Shown here piece after piece: positions 1 to 6,173 of a stretch of 41,986 nucleotides of DNA; positions within the stretch are counted from its first letter, which is position 1, and each line of letters opens with the position of its first letter. The position numbers and the translations under genes were made by a program. Source of the DNA: Paludibacteraceae bacterium (GTDB taxonomy: Bacteria > Bacteroidota > Bacteroidia > Bacteroidales > Paludibacteraceae); contig JAKSLB010000029.1 in the NCBI GenBank assembly GCA_024401435.1, forward strand, positions 1-41,986, read 5' to 3'. The notes beneath the pieces were generated by a model, which saw nothing but the letters and a program-made list of their open reading frames with translations, did no database searches and was not told the origin of the DNA.

Positions 1-12
1 TAGACATAATTA

Positions 13-53
13 AACCCCGAAAGTTTTTTTGTCCAACTTTCGGGGTTCAGTTC
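13..53. repeat. Inverted repeat, partial copy of the hairpin at 4625-4673
   Basis: The arms AACCCCGAAAGTT (13-25) and its complement (35-47) pair around a 9-base loop, and the right flank continues as CAGTTCA. The loop and right side match the copy at 4625-4673, but here the left arm lacks the outer TGAACTG, so the outer stem is lost. It could be a terminator or the end of a mobile element. Its position beside degraded mobile DNA favours the latter only weakly. Confidence 0.7.
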
Positions 54-149
54 ATGCGTACATCCCCTTTTTATGATCAGAAAATATGGGTTGTCTTTTG
101 AAATCTGTCTATCGCAATCATATCTCACCCTTCAACAAAAAATGGACGT

Positions 150-225
150 TCTCATTCCCCAAGGCTTGTAAGCAAATGTTTCGACTTCGTTGTTTGCTGT
201 GTTATAATGGCTGTGAGGCTGTTTT
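150..225 (-). pseudogene. Rhs core fragment, copy A
   Basis: On the minus strand this matches the Rhs core pieces at 761-836 and 1372-1536, ending in the ...FAYKPWGMR motif typical of the end of the Rhs/YD-repeat shell. It has lost one base relative to the other copies (near 204), which breaks the frame. Beyond position 150 the sequence departs from the repeat and soon reaches a stop. It is a leftover recombination partner and makes no functional product by itself. Confidence 0.65.
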
Positions 226-234
226 ATGCAAAGT

Positions 235-585
235 TTAATATATTTCATACAAATAAACACATCCGTTATGGTGTAATTCCAACAGATTGGAATTCTCCTT
301 CTTGTAAACAGAGTCTCCTTTTTGGACAATGTAATCAAAAAATATGGTTGAAGATCCAACTGGGAAAGGACAAAAACGATAACTCGTTGATTGACCTTTT
401 AGTTTTATGATGAAGTTGCCTTGAGAATAAGTGTCCTCAAACTTTGATATTACTCCAGAAATATAGACAGCTTTAATTCTCTCATGCTTTTCATCCATTT
501 TTTTATTGTCATAGATTAGGGAACATACCATATAGATAATACCCATAATAAAAAAAATCACGATATATATTTTTTTACATTTCAT
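235..585 (-). CDS. Putative immunity-like membrane-anchored protein, copy A (116 aa)
   Basis: I do not recognise the family. The protein begins with a short basic stretch and one hydrophobic helix (about residues 5-25), then about 90 polar residues, so it is probably anchored in the inner membrane. The start codon overlaps the stop of the upstream tail ORF as ATGA (582-585), the arrangement expected for a toxin tip and its immunity gene. It is nearly identical to the copy at 847-1197 (one visible substitution, at the penultimate residue). The immunity role is inferred from position after Rhs-derived sequence and from the overlap, not from a recognised domain. Confidence 0.6.
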   Translation of the reverse strand: MKCKKIYIVIFFIMGIIYMVCSLIYDNKKMDEKHERIKAVYISGVISKFEDTYSQGNFIIKLKGQSTSYRFCPFPVGSSTIFFDYIVQKGDSVYKKENSNLLELHHNGCVYLYEIY

Positions 586-761
586 TTTTTTAAATCTTTT
601 AATAAATACGTTTTGCTAATTCCTGCAGCGCCACTTAGTGGAAAAGGAGTATAACCTATTCCAAAACTGTTGCTTGCTCCGATGATATAACCGCCATCTG
701 TGAGAGAATCGAGCGGAAGCATCGGATGTAGTGTTTGTGGTCCAATTATTGTTCTTCCGTC
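582..761 (-). pseudogene. Rhs C-terminal tail fragment, copy A (59 codons)
   Basis: An open frame of 59 codons on the minus strand, starting DGRTIIGPQ and ending KTYLLKDLKK, stops at 582-584 overlapping the next gene's ATG. Upstream it is closed at once by a TGA inside the Rhs core fragment, which is in a different frame. It therefore looks like the last part of an Rhs C-terminal tip, the rest lost when core and tail were joined out of frame. It has no start codon and is unlikely to be made. Confidence 0.55.
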
Positions 762-836
762 TCATTCCCCAAGGCTTGTAAGCAAATGTTTCGACTTCAT
801 TGTTTGCTGTGTTCATGATGGCTGTGAGGCTGTTTT
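761..836 (-). pseudogene. Rhs core fragment, copy B
   Basis: This repeats the last roughly 25 codons of the Rhs core seen in fuller form at 1372-1536 (SLTA(I/S)MNTANNEVETFAY then KPWGMRR). Homology starts near AAAACAGCCTCACAGCC and runs into tail A out of frame. It lies directly downstream of immunity-like copy B, so it marks the boundary of the 610-612 bp tandem unit. Confidence 0.65.
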
Positions 837-846
837 ATCCTCCAAT

Positions 847-1197
847 TTAATATAATTCATACAAATAAACACATCCGTTATGGTGTAATTCCAACAGATT
901 GGAATTCTCCTTCTTGTAAACAGAGTCTCCTTTTTGGACAATGTAATCAAAAAATATGGTTGAAGATCCAACTGGGAAAGGACAAAAACGATAACTCGTT
1001 GATTGACCTTTTAGTTTTATGATGAAGTTGCCTTGAGAATAAGTGTCCTCAAACTTTGATATTACTCCAGAAATATAGACAGCTTTAATTCTCTCATGCT
1101 TTTCATCCATTTTTTTATTGTCATAGATTAGGGAACATACCATATAGATAATACCCATAATAAAAAAAATCACGATATATATTTTTTTACATTTCAT
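847..1197 (-). CDS. Putative immunity-like membrane-anchored protein, copy B (116 aa)
   Basis: Near-identical duplicate of the 235-585 product: one N-terminal membrane helix, a soluble domain of about 90 residues, two cysteines in the soluble part, and a Tyr-rich C-terminus ending in LYELY (LYEIY in copy A). The ATG at 1197 overlaps the stop of tail B (1194-1196) as ATGA. No function is assigned beyond an inferred immunity role. The frame is intact in both copies although the upstream Rhs tails are broken, as expected if it is kept as an orphan immunity gene, or if the duplication is recent. Confidence 0.6.
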   Translation of the reverse strand: MKCKKIYIVIFFIMGIIYMVCSLIYDNKKMDEKHERIKAVYISGVISKFEDTYSQGNFIIKLKGQSTSYRFCPFPVGSSTIFFDYIVQKGDSVYKKENSNLLELHHNGCVYLYELY

Positions 1198-1373
1198 TTT
1201 TTTAAATCTTTTAATAAATACGTTTTGCTAATTCCTGCAGCGCCACTTAGTGGAAAAGGAGTATAACCTATTCCAAAACTGTTGCTTGCTCCGATGATAT
1301 AACCGCCATCTGTGAGAGAATCGAGCGGAAGCATCGGATGTAGTGTTTGTGGTCCAATTATTGTTCTTCCGTC
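1194..1373 (-). pseudogene. Rhs C-terminal tail fragment, copy B (59 codons)
   Basis: This is the same 59-codon tail as at 582-761, joined out of frame to the Rhs core at 1371-1374: the tail-frame codon just upstream is TGA within the core's ATGAGA. Both copies share the identical faulty junction, so the breakage came before the tandem duplication. The tail is rich in Gly and Ser and has no catalytic motif that I recognise. Confidence 0.55.
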
Positions 1374-1536
1374 TCATTCCCCAAGGCTTGTAGGCAAATG
1401 TTTCGACTTCATTGTTTGCTGTGTTCATAATGGCTGTGAGGCTATTTTGACGGTCGGTCACGGCGGTAAATAACGTGTCTTTCCCGTCAGTTTTGACATA
1501 GATGGCTGCAAGACCATTACCTCCACAAAGATAGTA
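1372..1536 (-). pseudogene. Rhs/YD-repeat core fragment, copy C (longest)
   Basis: The minus strand reads YYLCGGNGLAAIYV, then TDRQNSLTAI, then VETFAYKPWGMRR. This is the end of the Rhs shell as found in Bacteroidota Rhs/polymorphic toxins (GGxGLxAIYV, 'DHLGS'-like and 'YxxWG(x)RR' segments). A TAA at 1537-1539 closes it upstream, so the several-kilobase core is missing. It lies upstream of tail B and immunity-like copy B. It is the remnant of an Rhs locus or a displaced tip cassette. Confidence 0.7.
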
Positions 1537-1575
1537 TTATTCCCACTTACACATAAAATTTTTAGAAACAATTCT

Positions 1576-1843
1576 TTATGAAAAAACATTGATTTTTTCC
1601 ATTTCTTTTTCTAAATCTATAATCTCTATTTTTTTACCAAAGTATTTGTATAAGCGGATGGCAATCCATTTTTGAATCTTGGATTTTATTAGTATTTTTT
1701 TACATCTTTTACGCCACTCTTTTTCTCTTTTATCATATTCATTATCACTGATTTGCCAGAAATAATTTATGTTATATTTTTTATCTTTAATAGGATAATG
1801 CCGATAACGTTCAAAAGAACAGTGGAATTTTGTTTCACTACTG
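1576..1843 (-). pseudogene. 5'-truncated ORF next to the IS3 element
   Basis: On the minus strand a frame of about 89 codons runs from the IS3 end to a TAA at 1576-1578. It is Lys/Tyr/Trp rich (FHCSFERYRHYP, NINYFWQISDNEYDKREK, KWIAIRLYKYFG) and has no start codon. The composition looks like a genuine soluble protein C-terminus. I do not recognise the family. The IS insertion, or loss of flanking DNA, removed the start. I see no matching 5' half on the other side of the IS. Confidence 0.4.
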
Positions 1844-2394
1844 TAATACTATCACTTATCAGACCAGTTACCTTTAAATCTTAGTTAAACAATAAACTTT
1901 CCCCCTAGGGGGAAACGGCCGAAAAAAAATCATGTTAGGCCACCTTGGGCAACTCATCTCCACAAAGAGATAAAGATTTTGGGGTTTTATGTCCTATGCC
2001 TTGGTGCTGCCTGCGATTGTTGTAGTAGTCTATGTACCATCTTATCCCTTCCCGCATCTTCATCCCATCGTCAAATGGGTGAAAATAGACGTACTCGTTC
2101 TTGATGGTACGCCAAAAACGCTCAATCCAGATGTTGTCCTTGCATCGCCCCTCTTTTTTTCTGTGAAGGCTGCTGACGCATTGGCCAGAAACTCAGATTT
2201 CCAGTTGGAGATCATCACACTCGACACATTGAAACGCTCTGACAACTGTGCCAATGTCTCTTGCCCCTTCAGTGCCTCTATGGCAACTTGGGCTTTAAAT
2301 TCTGCCGTAAAGCTCCTTCTTTTACTTTTCATATCTGCTAAATTAAACTTTATTTTCTTAATTTAGCAACTGGTTCGAAAAAGTGGTAGTATTA
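1844..2394 (-). mobile_element. IS3-family element remnant with internal deletion
   Basis: The terminal inverted repeats are TAATACTATCACTT... at 1844 and the complement of TAATACTACCACTT... ending at 2394; both continue with ...ACCAGTT. About 550 bp remain of a usual 1.2-1.5 kb. Inside are the start of OrfA and the end of OrfB, joined by a deletion. The catalytic DDE core is mostly missing, so the copy cannot move by itself. Target duplications are not clear. Confidence 0.8.
1935..2332 (-). pseudogene. IS3 family transposase remnant, OrfA N-terminus joined to OrfB C-terminus
   Basis: From the ATG at 2332 the first 60 or so residues (MKSKRRSFTAEFKAQVAIEA, then LSERFNVSSVMISNWKSEFL) are the helix-turn-helix OrfA of IS3. 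The frame then changes. A second frame reads CKDNIWIERFWRTIKNEYVY followed by YIDYYNNRRQHQGIGHKTP and ends at a TAA at 1935-1937, the usual OrfB C-terminus with the final catalytic Glu region (WIERFWRTIKNE). The rest of OrfA and the first two catalytic Asp residues are deleted. Confidence 0.85.
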
Positions 2395-2423
2395 TAATTG
2401 AAGTTAAATTAAAATAATGTACT

Positions 2424-3017
2424 ATGATATACAAAAAAACAATAACTGTATTTTTACTTTTACTTAGTTCCTTTAGAATATTTGCGGATGAAGAAGTTTC
2501 CTATGATTATATGTTAATGAAAGGACAAACTTCATTAATAGCTAATAATGTCAGTGCTACTCAGGTCTCAGATTCTACTCTTTTTTTTAAAAGTGATGAA
2601 GGATACGATTTTTATGTTAAAATTCTATCGTATGAATTCGATATCTATAAAACACATAAATTAATTGTGGAAGTCATTCCTCATAAAAAAGCATCTCTGT
2701 CAAATGGCAATATTCCCTTTTTTTTTAATTTTGTTTGTTCAAAAGTTTTAAAATTCCACGATTATATGTTTATTGATGAAATCGGGGATTTGTGTGAGTT
2801 GATGAAAGAGAAAATGATTAAACCATTTGATTTGCTGAAAAATAATGTGATGTTAGATGACCCGTATTATGATTCTTGTTTTTCATTATTTCAAGATAAT
2901 AATTCATATATACTATCACTAGAAGCATGTAATAAAGATTTTCCCTATGAGTCATTGACTTGTTCATTTTTTAAGGATGACAAGTGCGTTTTTATGTATT
3001 CGTTTACGTTGCCATAG
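2424..3017 (+). CDS. Exported protein of unknown function (197 aa)
   Basis: The N-terminus is a clear signal peptide (basic MIYKK, hydrophobic core to about residue 20, probable cut near FADEE). The mature part of about 175 residues is rich in Phe, Asp and Lys, with four to six cysteines in its second half. I do not recognise a domain. It sits alone on the plus strand between an IS3 and an IS982 remnant, so it is accessory DNA. The likely location is periplasm or cell surface. Confidence 0.6.
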   Translation: MIYKKTITVFLLLLSSFRIFADEEVSYDYMLMKGQTSLIANNVSATQVSDSTLFFKSDEGYDFYVKILSYEFDIYKTHKLIVEVIPHKKASLSNGNIPFFFNFVCSKVLKFHDYMFIDEIGDLCELMKEKMIKPFDLLKNNVMLDDPYYDSCFSLFQDNNSYILSLEACNKDFPYESLTCSFFKDDKCVFMYSFTLP

Positions 3018-3232
3018 TACAAGGTATTATATGAGGTTGTATCTTTAAAAATTTCTTACTGATTGCTAAACTCAAAAAATAAATTTCGACCAAGAAGAAA
3101 CGCAACCAATACGGATATGAAAATTCGAGACAAGTACCCGCTTGAAAGCTATGTCTGTTCATAGGACCTTTTATTTCAAATCGGTCGTTAGAGCTTGTTA
3201 TTTTGTGATCACGTTCATAATTATCTAATAAT
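3018..3232 (-). other. Possible coding remnant between gene and IS982
   Basis: The minus strand stays open from the IS982 end to a stop at 3004-3006 (NDRFEIKGPMNRHSFQAG then LEFSYPYWLRFF). The only ATG upstream lies inside the IS982 inverted repeat. I cannot name the product. It may be a gene fragment cut by the insertion or a chance open frame. Confidence 0.25.
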
Positions 3233-3813
3233 AACGTGAGTTCGACGAAAACTTTCAAAGCAAAGAAAGTTGATTATCAATGGTTTTCAGAATATTGATA
3301 CATGGTTTCTTCGGGAAAAAGCAATAGGCAGCTATTCCACCTAACAGATTAACCACAAAATTGTCAAAAGATCGATGTCTTGAATGCTCAACCTGTGCAA
3401 TATTCTTTAGTTCATCGTTCACTGTCTCAATGATAGCTCTGTGACGAAGAAGGACTTTGCCCGAGATGCTCATTAATGCCCGGATGCATACATATTCTAG
3501 ATAGAAGTGCTTTAGACATCTGAAACCAGAGGCATGGAACATAATCACAATAAGCATAACTTCAGCACTTGATAAGCGGTTGTCTCTGTGGTACTTACGT
3601 TTTATGGTATTTGTGGTGTCAATAGCGTATTTTTCAACTATTGAATCAAAATATTTGCAGAAATCGTCTGCCAAACAATAAATTTCAGTAACTTTGTCTT
3701 CGGTAAACATGCAATAAAAGTTTGTGTTTTTTTGTTTTCTTTCATTATAAAGATACGACTTTTATTGCTAATTACCAAACAATCAATTAGTTAAAATTCA
3801 TCAAACTCACGTT
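3233..3813 (-). mobile_element. IS982-family element remnant with internal deletion
   Basis: The terminal inverted repeats are AACGTGAGTTCGACGAA from 3233 and the complement of AACGTGAGTTTGATGAA ending at 3813. About 580 bp remain instead of about 1 kb. It contains one open frame in which the middle of the transposase is missing. Both ends look intact, so it could be moved in trans by a full copy elsewhere. Target duplication is not evident. Confidence 0.8.
3255..3710 (-). pseudogene. IS982 family transposase, internally deleted (151 aa)
   Basis: Residues 1-75 match the IS982 N-terminus (FTEDKVTEIYCLADDFCKYF, RLSSAEVMLIVIMFHASGF). Residues 85-150 match its C-terminus (LLRHRAIIETVNDELKNIAQ, VEHSRHRSFDNFVVNLLGG). 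A full protein is close to 300 aa, so about half, including most of the DDE catalytic core, has been deleted in frame. The retained Glu of IETVNDELKN is the third acidic residue. No transposition activity is expected. Confidence 0.85.
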
Positions 3814-3838
3814 AAATATTATTATAAAACATTATGTT

Positions 3839-4588
3839 ATGCGAATGAATTTTAATCGAATCGCTTTGCTTTTAGGTGCACTTTCTTTGTGTGTCTATTC
3901 TTGTAAAGAGGAGGAAGATCCGGTAGTGCAGGCTCCAACTCGTAAGGTGGAAATCTCTATTGATGGTGCTTTGCCAGGACTTTTTTCTGTGTCTGAAAGT
4001 CAGTTGGTCAAGTTTTCAAGAGGAAATCTATATACTCGTACGCAGGATGGATTTTGCTTTTCAGTCTTTCAAACGGATGTGGAGAAAAATGGTTATTTTT
4101 TTGGTTCCTCTTCTAATAATTGGTGCGCTGATTCTCCTGTTAAAAATGGTGGCGGAAAAGCTGGTATATGGCGTACAATGACGAAAGACGAAATGTCTTA
4201 TTTGTTAAATGATCGGACAAATGCTGCATCTTTGTGTGGTGTTGCAACGATTGCAGGTACAAGAGGTTTGATGTTGCTCCCTGATGCGGGTAATGAGTCT
4301 GCCATTGATTTTAAACCAATGTCAACCAGTTGGTCGGACAACTCTTATTCATTAAAAGAATGGTACGAATTGGAAGCTGCTGGAGCTGTCTTTTTGCCTG
4401 CTGCTGGTTCTATGTTCCCTCAAAGAGACTCTACGGATGTCTCTGGTTTGAATTCTTTTGGCGTCTATTGGACCTCAACAAGTTCTTCTTCCTCTTCTTA
4501 TGTGTTGTCGTTTTCAGATGCTAATTTCTATTTCGAAGCGGGGGATATCTATCATGCGAATGCTGTTCGTTTGGTAAAGAACGAATAA
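3839..4588 (+). CDS. Surface lipoprotein with FISUMP-like domain (249 aa)
   Basis: The N-terminus is a lipoprotein signal (LLLGALSLCVYSC), and the lipid Cys is followed by KEEED, the acidic motif that sends Bacteroidota lipoproteins to the outer face. The rest has the layout I associate with the 'Fibrobacter succinogenes major paralogous' type domain: VSESQLVKFSRGNLY near residue 52, WRTMTKDEMSYLLNDR mid-protein, then GLMLLPD, GAVFLPAAGS, YWTSTSSS and a C-terminal AVRLVKN. These domains are common in surface proteins of the order. The ligand is unknown. The hairpin at 4625-4673 follows the gene. Confidence 0.75.
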   Translation: MRMNFNRIALLLGALSLCVYSCKEEEDPVVQAPTRKVEISIDGALPGLFSVSESQLVKFSRGNLYTRTQDGFCFSVFQTDVEKNGYFFGSSSNNWCADSPVKNGGGKAGIWRTMTKDEMSYLLNDRTNAASLCGVATIAGTRGLMLLPDAGNESAIDFKPMSTSWSDNSYSLKEWYELEAAGAVFLPAAGSMFPQRDSTDVSGLNSFGVYWTSTSSSSSSYVLSFSDANFYFEAGDIYHANAVRLVKNE

Positions 4589-4624
4589 TGGTAATGTGTG
4601 TAAAAAAATAACGGGTGTGCAATC

Positions 4625-4673
4625 TGAACTGAACCCCGAAAGTTTTTTTGTCCAACTTTCGGGGTTCAGTTCA
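4625..4673. repeat. Perfect 20-bp inverted repeat (possible terminator or element)
   Basis: The arms TGAACTGAACCCCGAAAGTT (4625-4644) and the exact complement (4654-4673) flank a 9-base T-rich loop. A partial copy lies at 13-53 with the same loop. It lies after the lipoprotein gene and could terminate it, but there is no clean U-tract after the stem. Recurrence with a conserved loop suggests a dispersed repeat. Confidence 0.75.
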
Positions 4674-4765
4674 ATCTAACACACTCGTTTTTTTTTATTA
4701 ATTTGTTGTTGGATAGTAAAAAAATCATATTTTAGTTAAAATAAATTAAATAATATGAATTGCTT

Positions 4766-5941
4766 ATGAAAACAACAAATAATCTATTACTTATAATAGT
4801 GTCCATTTTTATCTTCTTTTCTGTTTTCTATGCTAAAGCAGAGAAAATAGAGGTGGATGGAATTTATTATACCTTAGAGAATGATGGAACAGCAACAGTA
4901 ACTTATCGCGGAGAGGAAGAAGATGGCTGGATGTATTTCACGGCTGATGAGCTTTATATGGGAGACGTGGAAATACCGGCAGAAATTAAATATGCAGACA
5001 ATGTTTACCAAGTAAATGCCATTGGCAATGATGCATTCGCAGGTAGCAAATTTTTGAGTTCATTATCAATACCACACACACTATCAACAATTGGTTCGGG
5101 AGTCTTCTCACTATGTAATGGTTTGAAATCTATTCAAGTGGACGACCAGAATCCTACATTTATCAGTTATGATGGAATATTGTATAAGCGCAATCCTCTT
5201 ACAATTTTCTTCGTTCCTAAAAATATCAGTGGAGATATTTCACTTTTAGATTCTATTCACGAAATTCCAAGTGGAGCATTTCAAAATTGCAGTAATCTAA
5301 CTACACTTTCATTACCAAATGAAGTCGTTACAATATCAGATGGAGCTTTCAATGGTTGTGAAAACTTACAAGAGATATTCATAGGAGACAAGTTGGAAAG
5401 TATCGGTGAGTATGCCTTTTCAAAGTGTCTTAATTTATCAATCCTATCACTTCCTGAAAGTGTAAAAACGATAAAGGCTGCCGCTTTTGCCGATTGTGAG
5501 AATTTGGTTTACGTGCTATTGCACGAAGGTTTGGAAAGCATCGGGAAAATGGCTTTTTATAATTGCCCAGGTTTGATGGGTATACAGTTACCAAGTACGC
5601 TAACGACTATTGGAGAACAAGCCTTTAAAGAATGTGTCAGTCTCGATATCGTTAAAAATGACAGTAAATTACCTATAGAAATAGGCTCTACAGATTATGG
5701 TTATGTGGCTTATTATGCATCACAAATTATCAATGATTCAGAGAGTTCCCTTCAAGAAAACATTAACTATAATCGAATTTCTGTTTTTAAAGAGGACAAA
5801 CATTGGTTGATAACAAACGCTAAAGGCAAATGGATTTGCATCTATACAATAAAAGGAGAATACTTAGGATGCCATTTCTGCCGAAATGAAATAGAAGAGA
5901 TAGAAGTGAGGGCAAGTCGAATTGTTGTTGTGGAAAAATAA
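4766..5941 (+). CDS. BspA-type leucine-rich repeat exported protein (391 aa)
   Basis: The ATG at 4766 is preferred over a TTG two codons earlier. A signal peptide ends near FYAKA. From about residue 85 come LRR_5/BspA repeats with the pattern 'I...AF..C..L..L.LP..v..Ig': for example TIGSGVFSLCNGLKSI, EIPSGAFQNCSNLTTLSLP, SIGEYAFSKCLNLSILSLP. The last 60 residues (LITNAKGKWICIYTIKGEYL to the end) resemble the Gly-turn of a type IX secretion sorting domain, a weak match. Such proteins are usually surface adhesins. It stands alone between two hairpin regions. Confidence 0.85.
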   Translation: MKTTNNLLLIIVSIFIFFSVFYAKAEKIEVDGIYYTLENDGTATVTYRGEEEDGWMYFTADELYMGDVEIPAEIKYADNVYQVNAIGNDAFAGSKFLSSLSIPHTLSTIGSGVFSLCNGLKSIQVDDQNPTFISYDGILYKRNPLTIFFVPKNISGDISLLDSIHEIPSGAFQNCSNLTTLSLPNEVVTISDGAFNGCENLQEIFIGDKLESIGEYAFSKCLNLSILSLPESVKTIKAAAFADCENLVYVLLHEGLESIGKMAFYNCPGLMGIQLPSTLTTIGEQAFKECVSLDIVKNDSKLPIEIGSTDYGYVAYYASQIINDSESSLQENINYNRISVFKEDKHWLITNAKGKWICIYTIKGEYLGCHFCRNEIEEIEVRASRIVVVEK

Positions 5942-5956
5942 TATCAAGAGAAGACG

Positions 5957-6089
5957 ACTTTTTCATTGTTAATTTCCTAACGAAAAATGGCAAAAGGCTT
6001 TTGTGTGTATTTTCTATCAGCTTTATATAAAAGGGATAATAGACCACGTTATGCCGATTCTCCTTTAGGAAATTAACATTGTGAAAAAT
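5957..6089. repeat. Inverted-repeat element between convergent genes
   Basis: TGTTAATTTCCTAA (5967-5980) pairs with TTAGGAAATTAACA (6065-6078). Pairing extends outward as TTTTTCA/TGAAAAA with a small bulge, giving about 22 paired bases at the ends of a 130-bp segment. There is no coding sign inside. It could be a small MITE-like element or a folded RNA end for the flanking convergent genes. Confidence 0.5.
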
Positions 6090-6173
6090 TCTGTTGTAAA
6101 GTACACATATCAAAAAAGCCAAATTGAATTATTAGTCGAATCTATTTATACTCTTTTGATATAAACTAATCTT

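Larger units (their letters stand above)
150..1447. repeat. Tandem duplication, 610-612 bp unit
   Basis: The unit (core fragment, tail, immunity-like gene) occurs as 150-760 and 761-1371, with a third core fragment from 1372. The shared start TCTCATTCCCCAAGG is at 150, 760 and 1372. Identity is very high, with only scattered changes (for example around 204, 226-245 and 814). Homologous recombination between core fragments explains the layout. Confidence 0.9.

Noticed and set aside
1228-1461. 77-codon minus-strand ORF starting MTDRQNSLTAI
   Set aside because: It is the Rhs core fragment read through into the tail in the wrong frame (NNNWTTNTTSDASARF onward). The real tail frame is the one ending at the ATGA overlap.
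1989-2366. 125-codon plus-strand ORF over the IS3 remnant
   Set aside because: Antisense to the IS3 OrfA and OrfB remnants, which explain the sequence on the minus strand.
4760-4765. TTG start for the leucine-rich repeat protein
   Set aside because: An ATG two codons later gives a normal signal peptide, with no need for a rare start.
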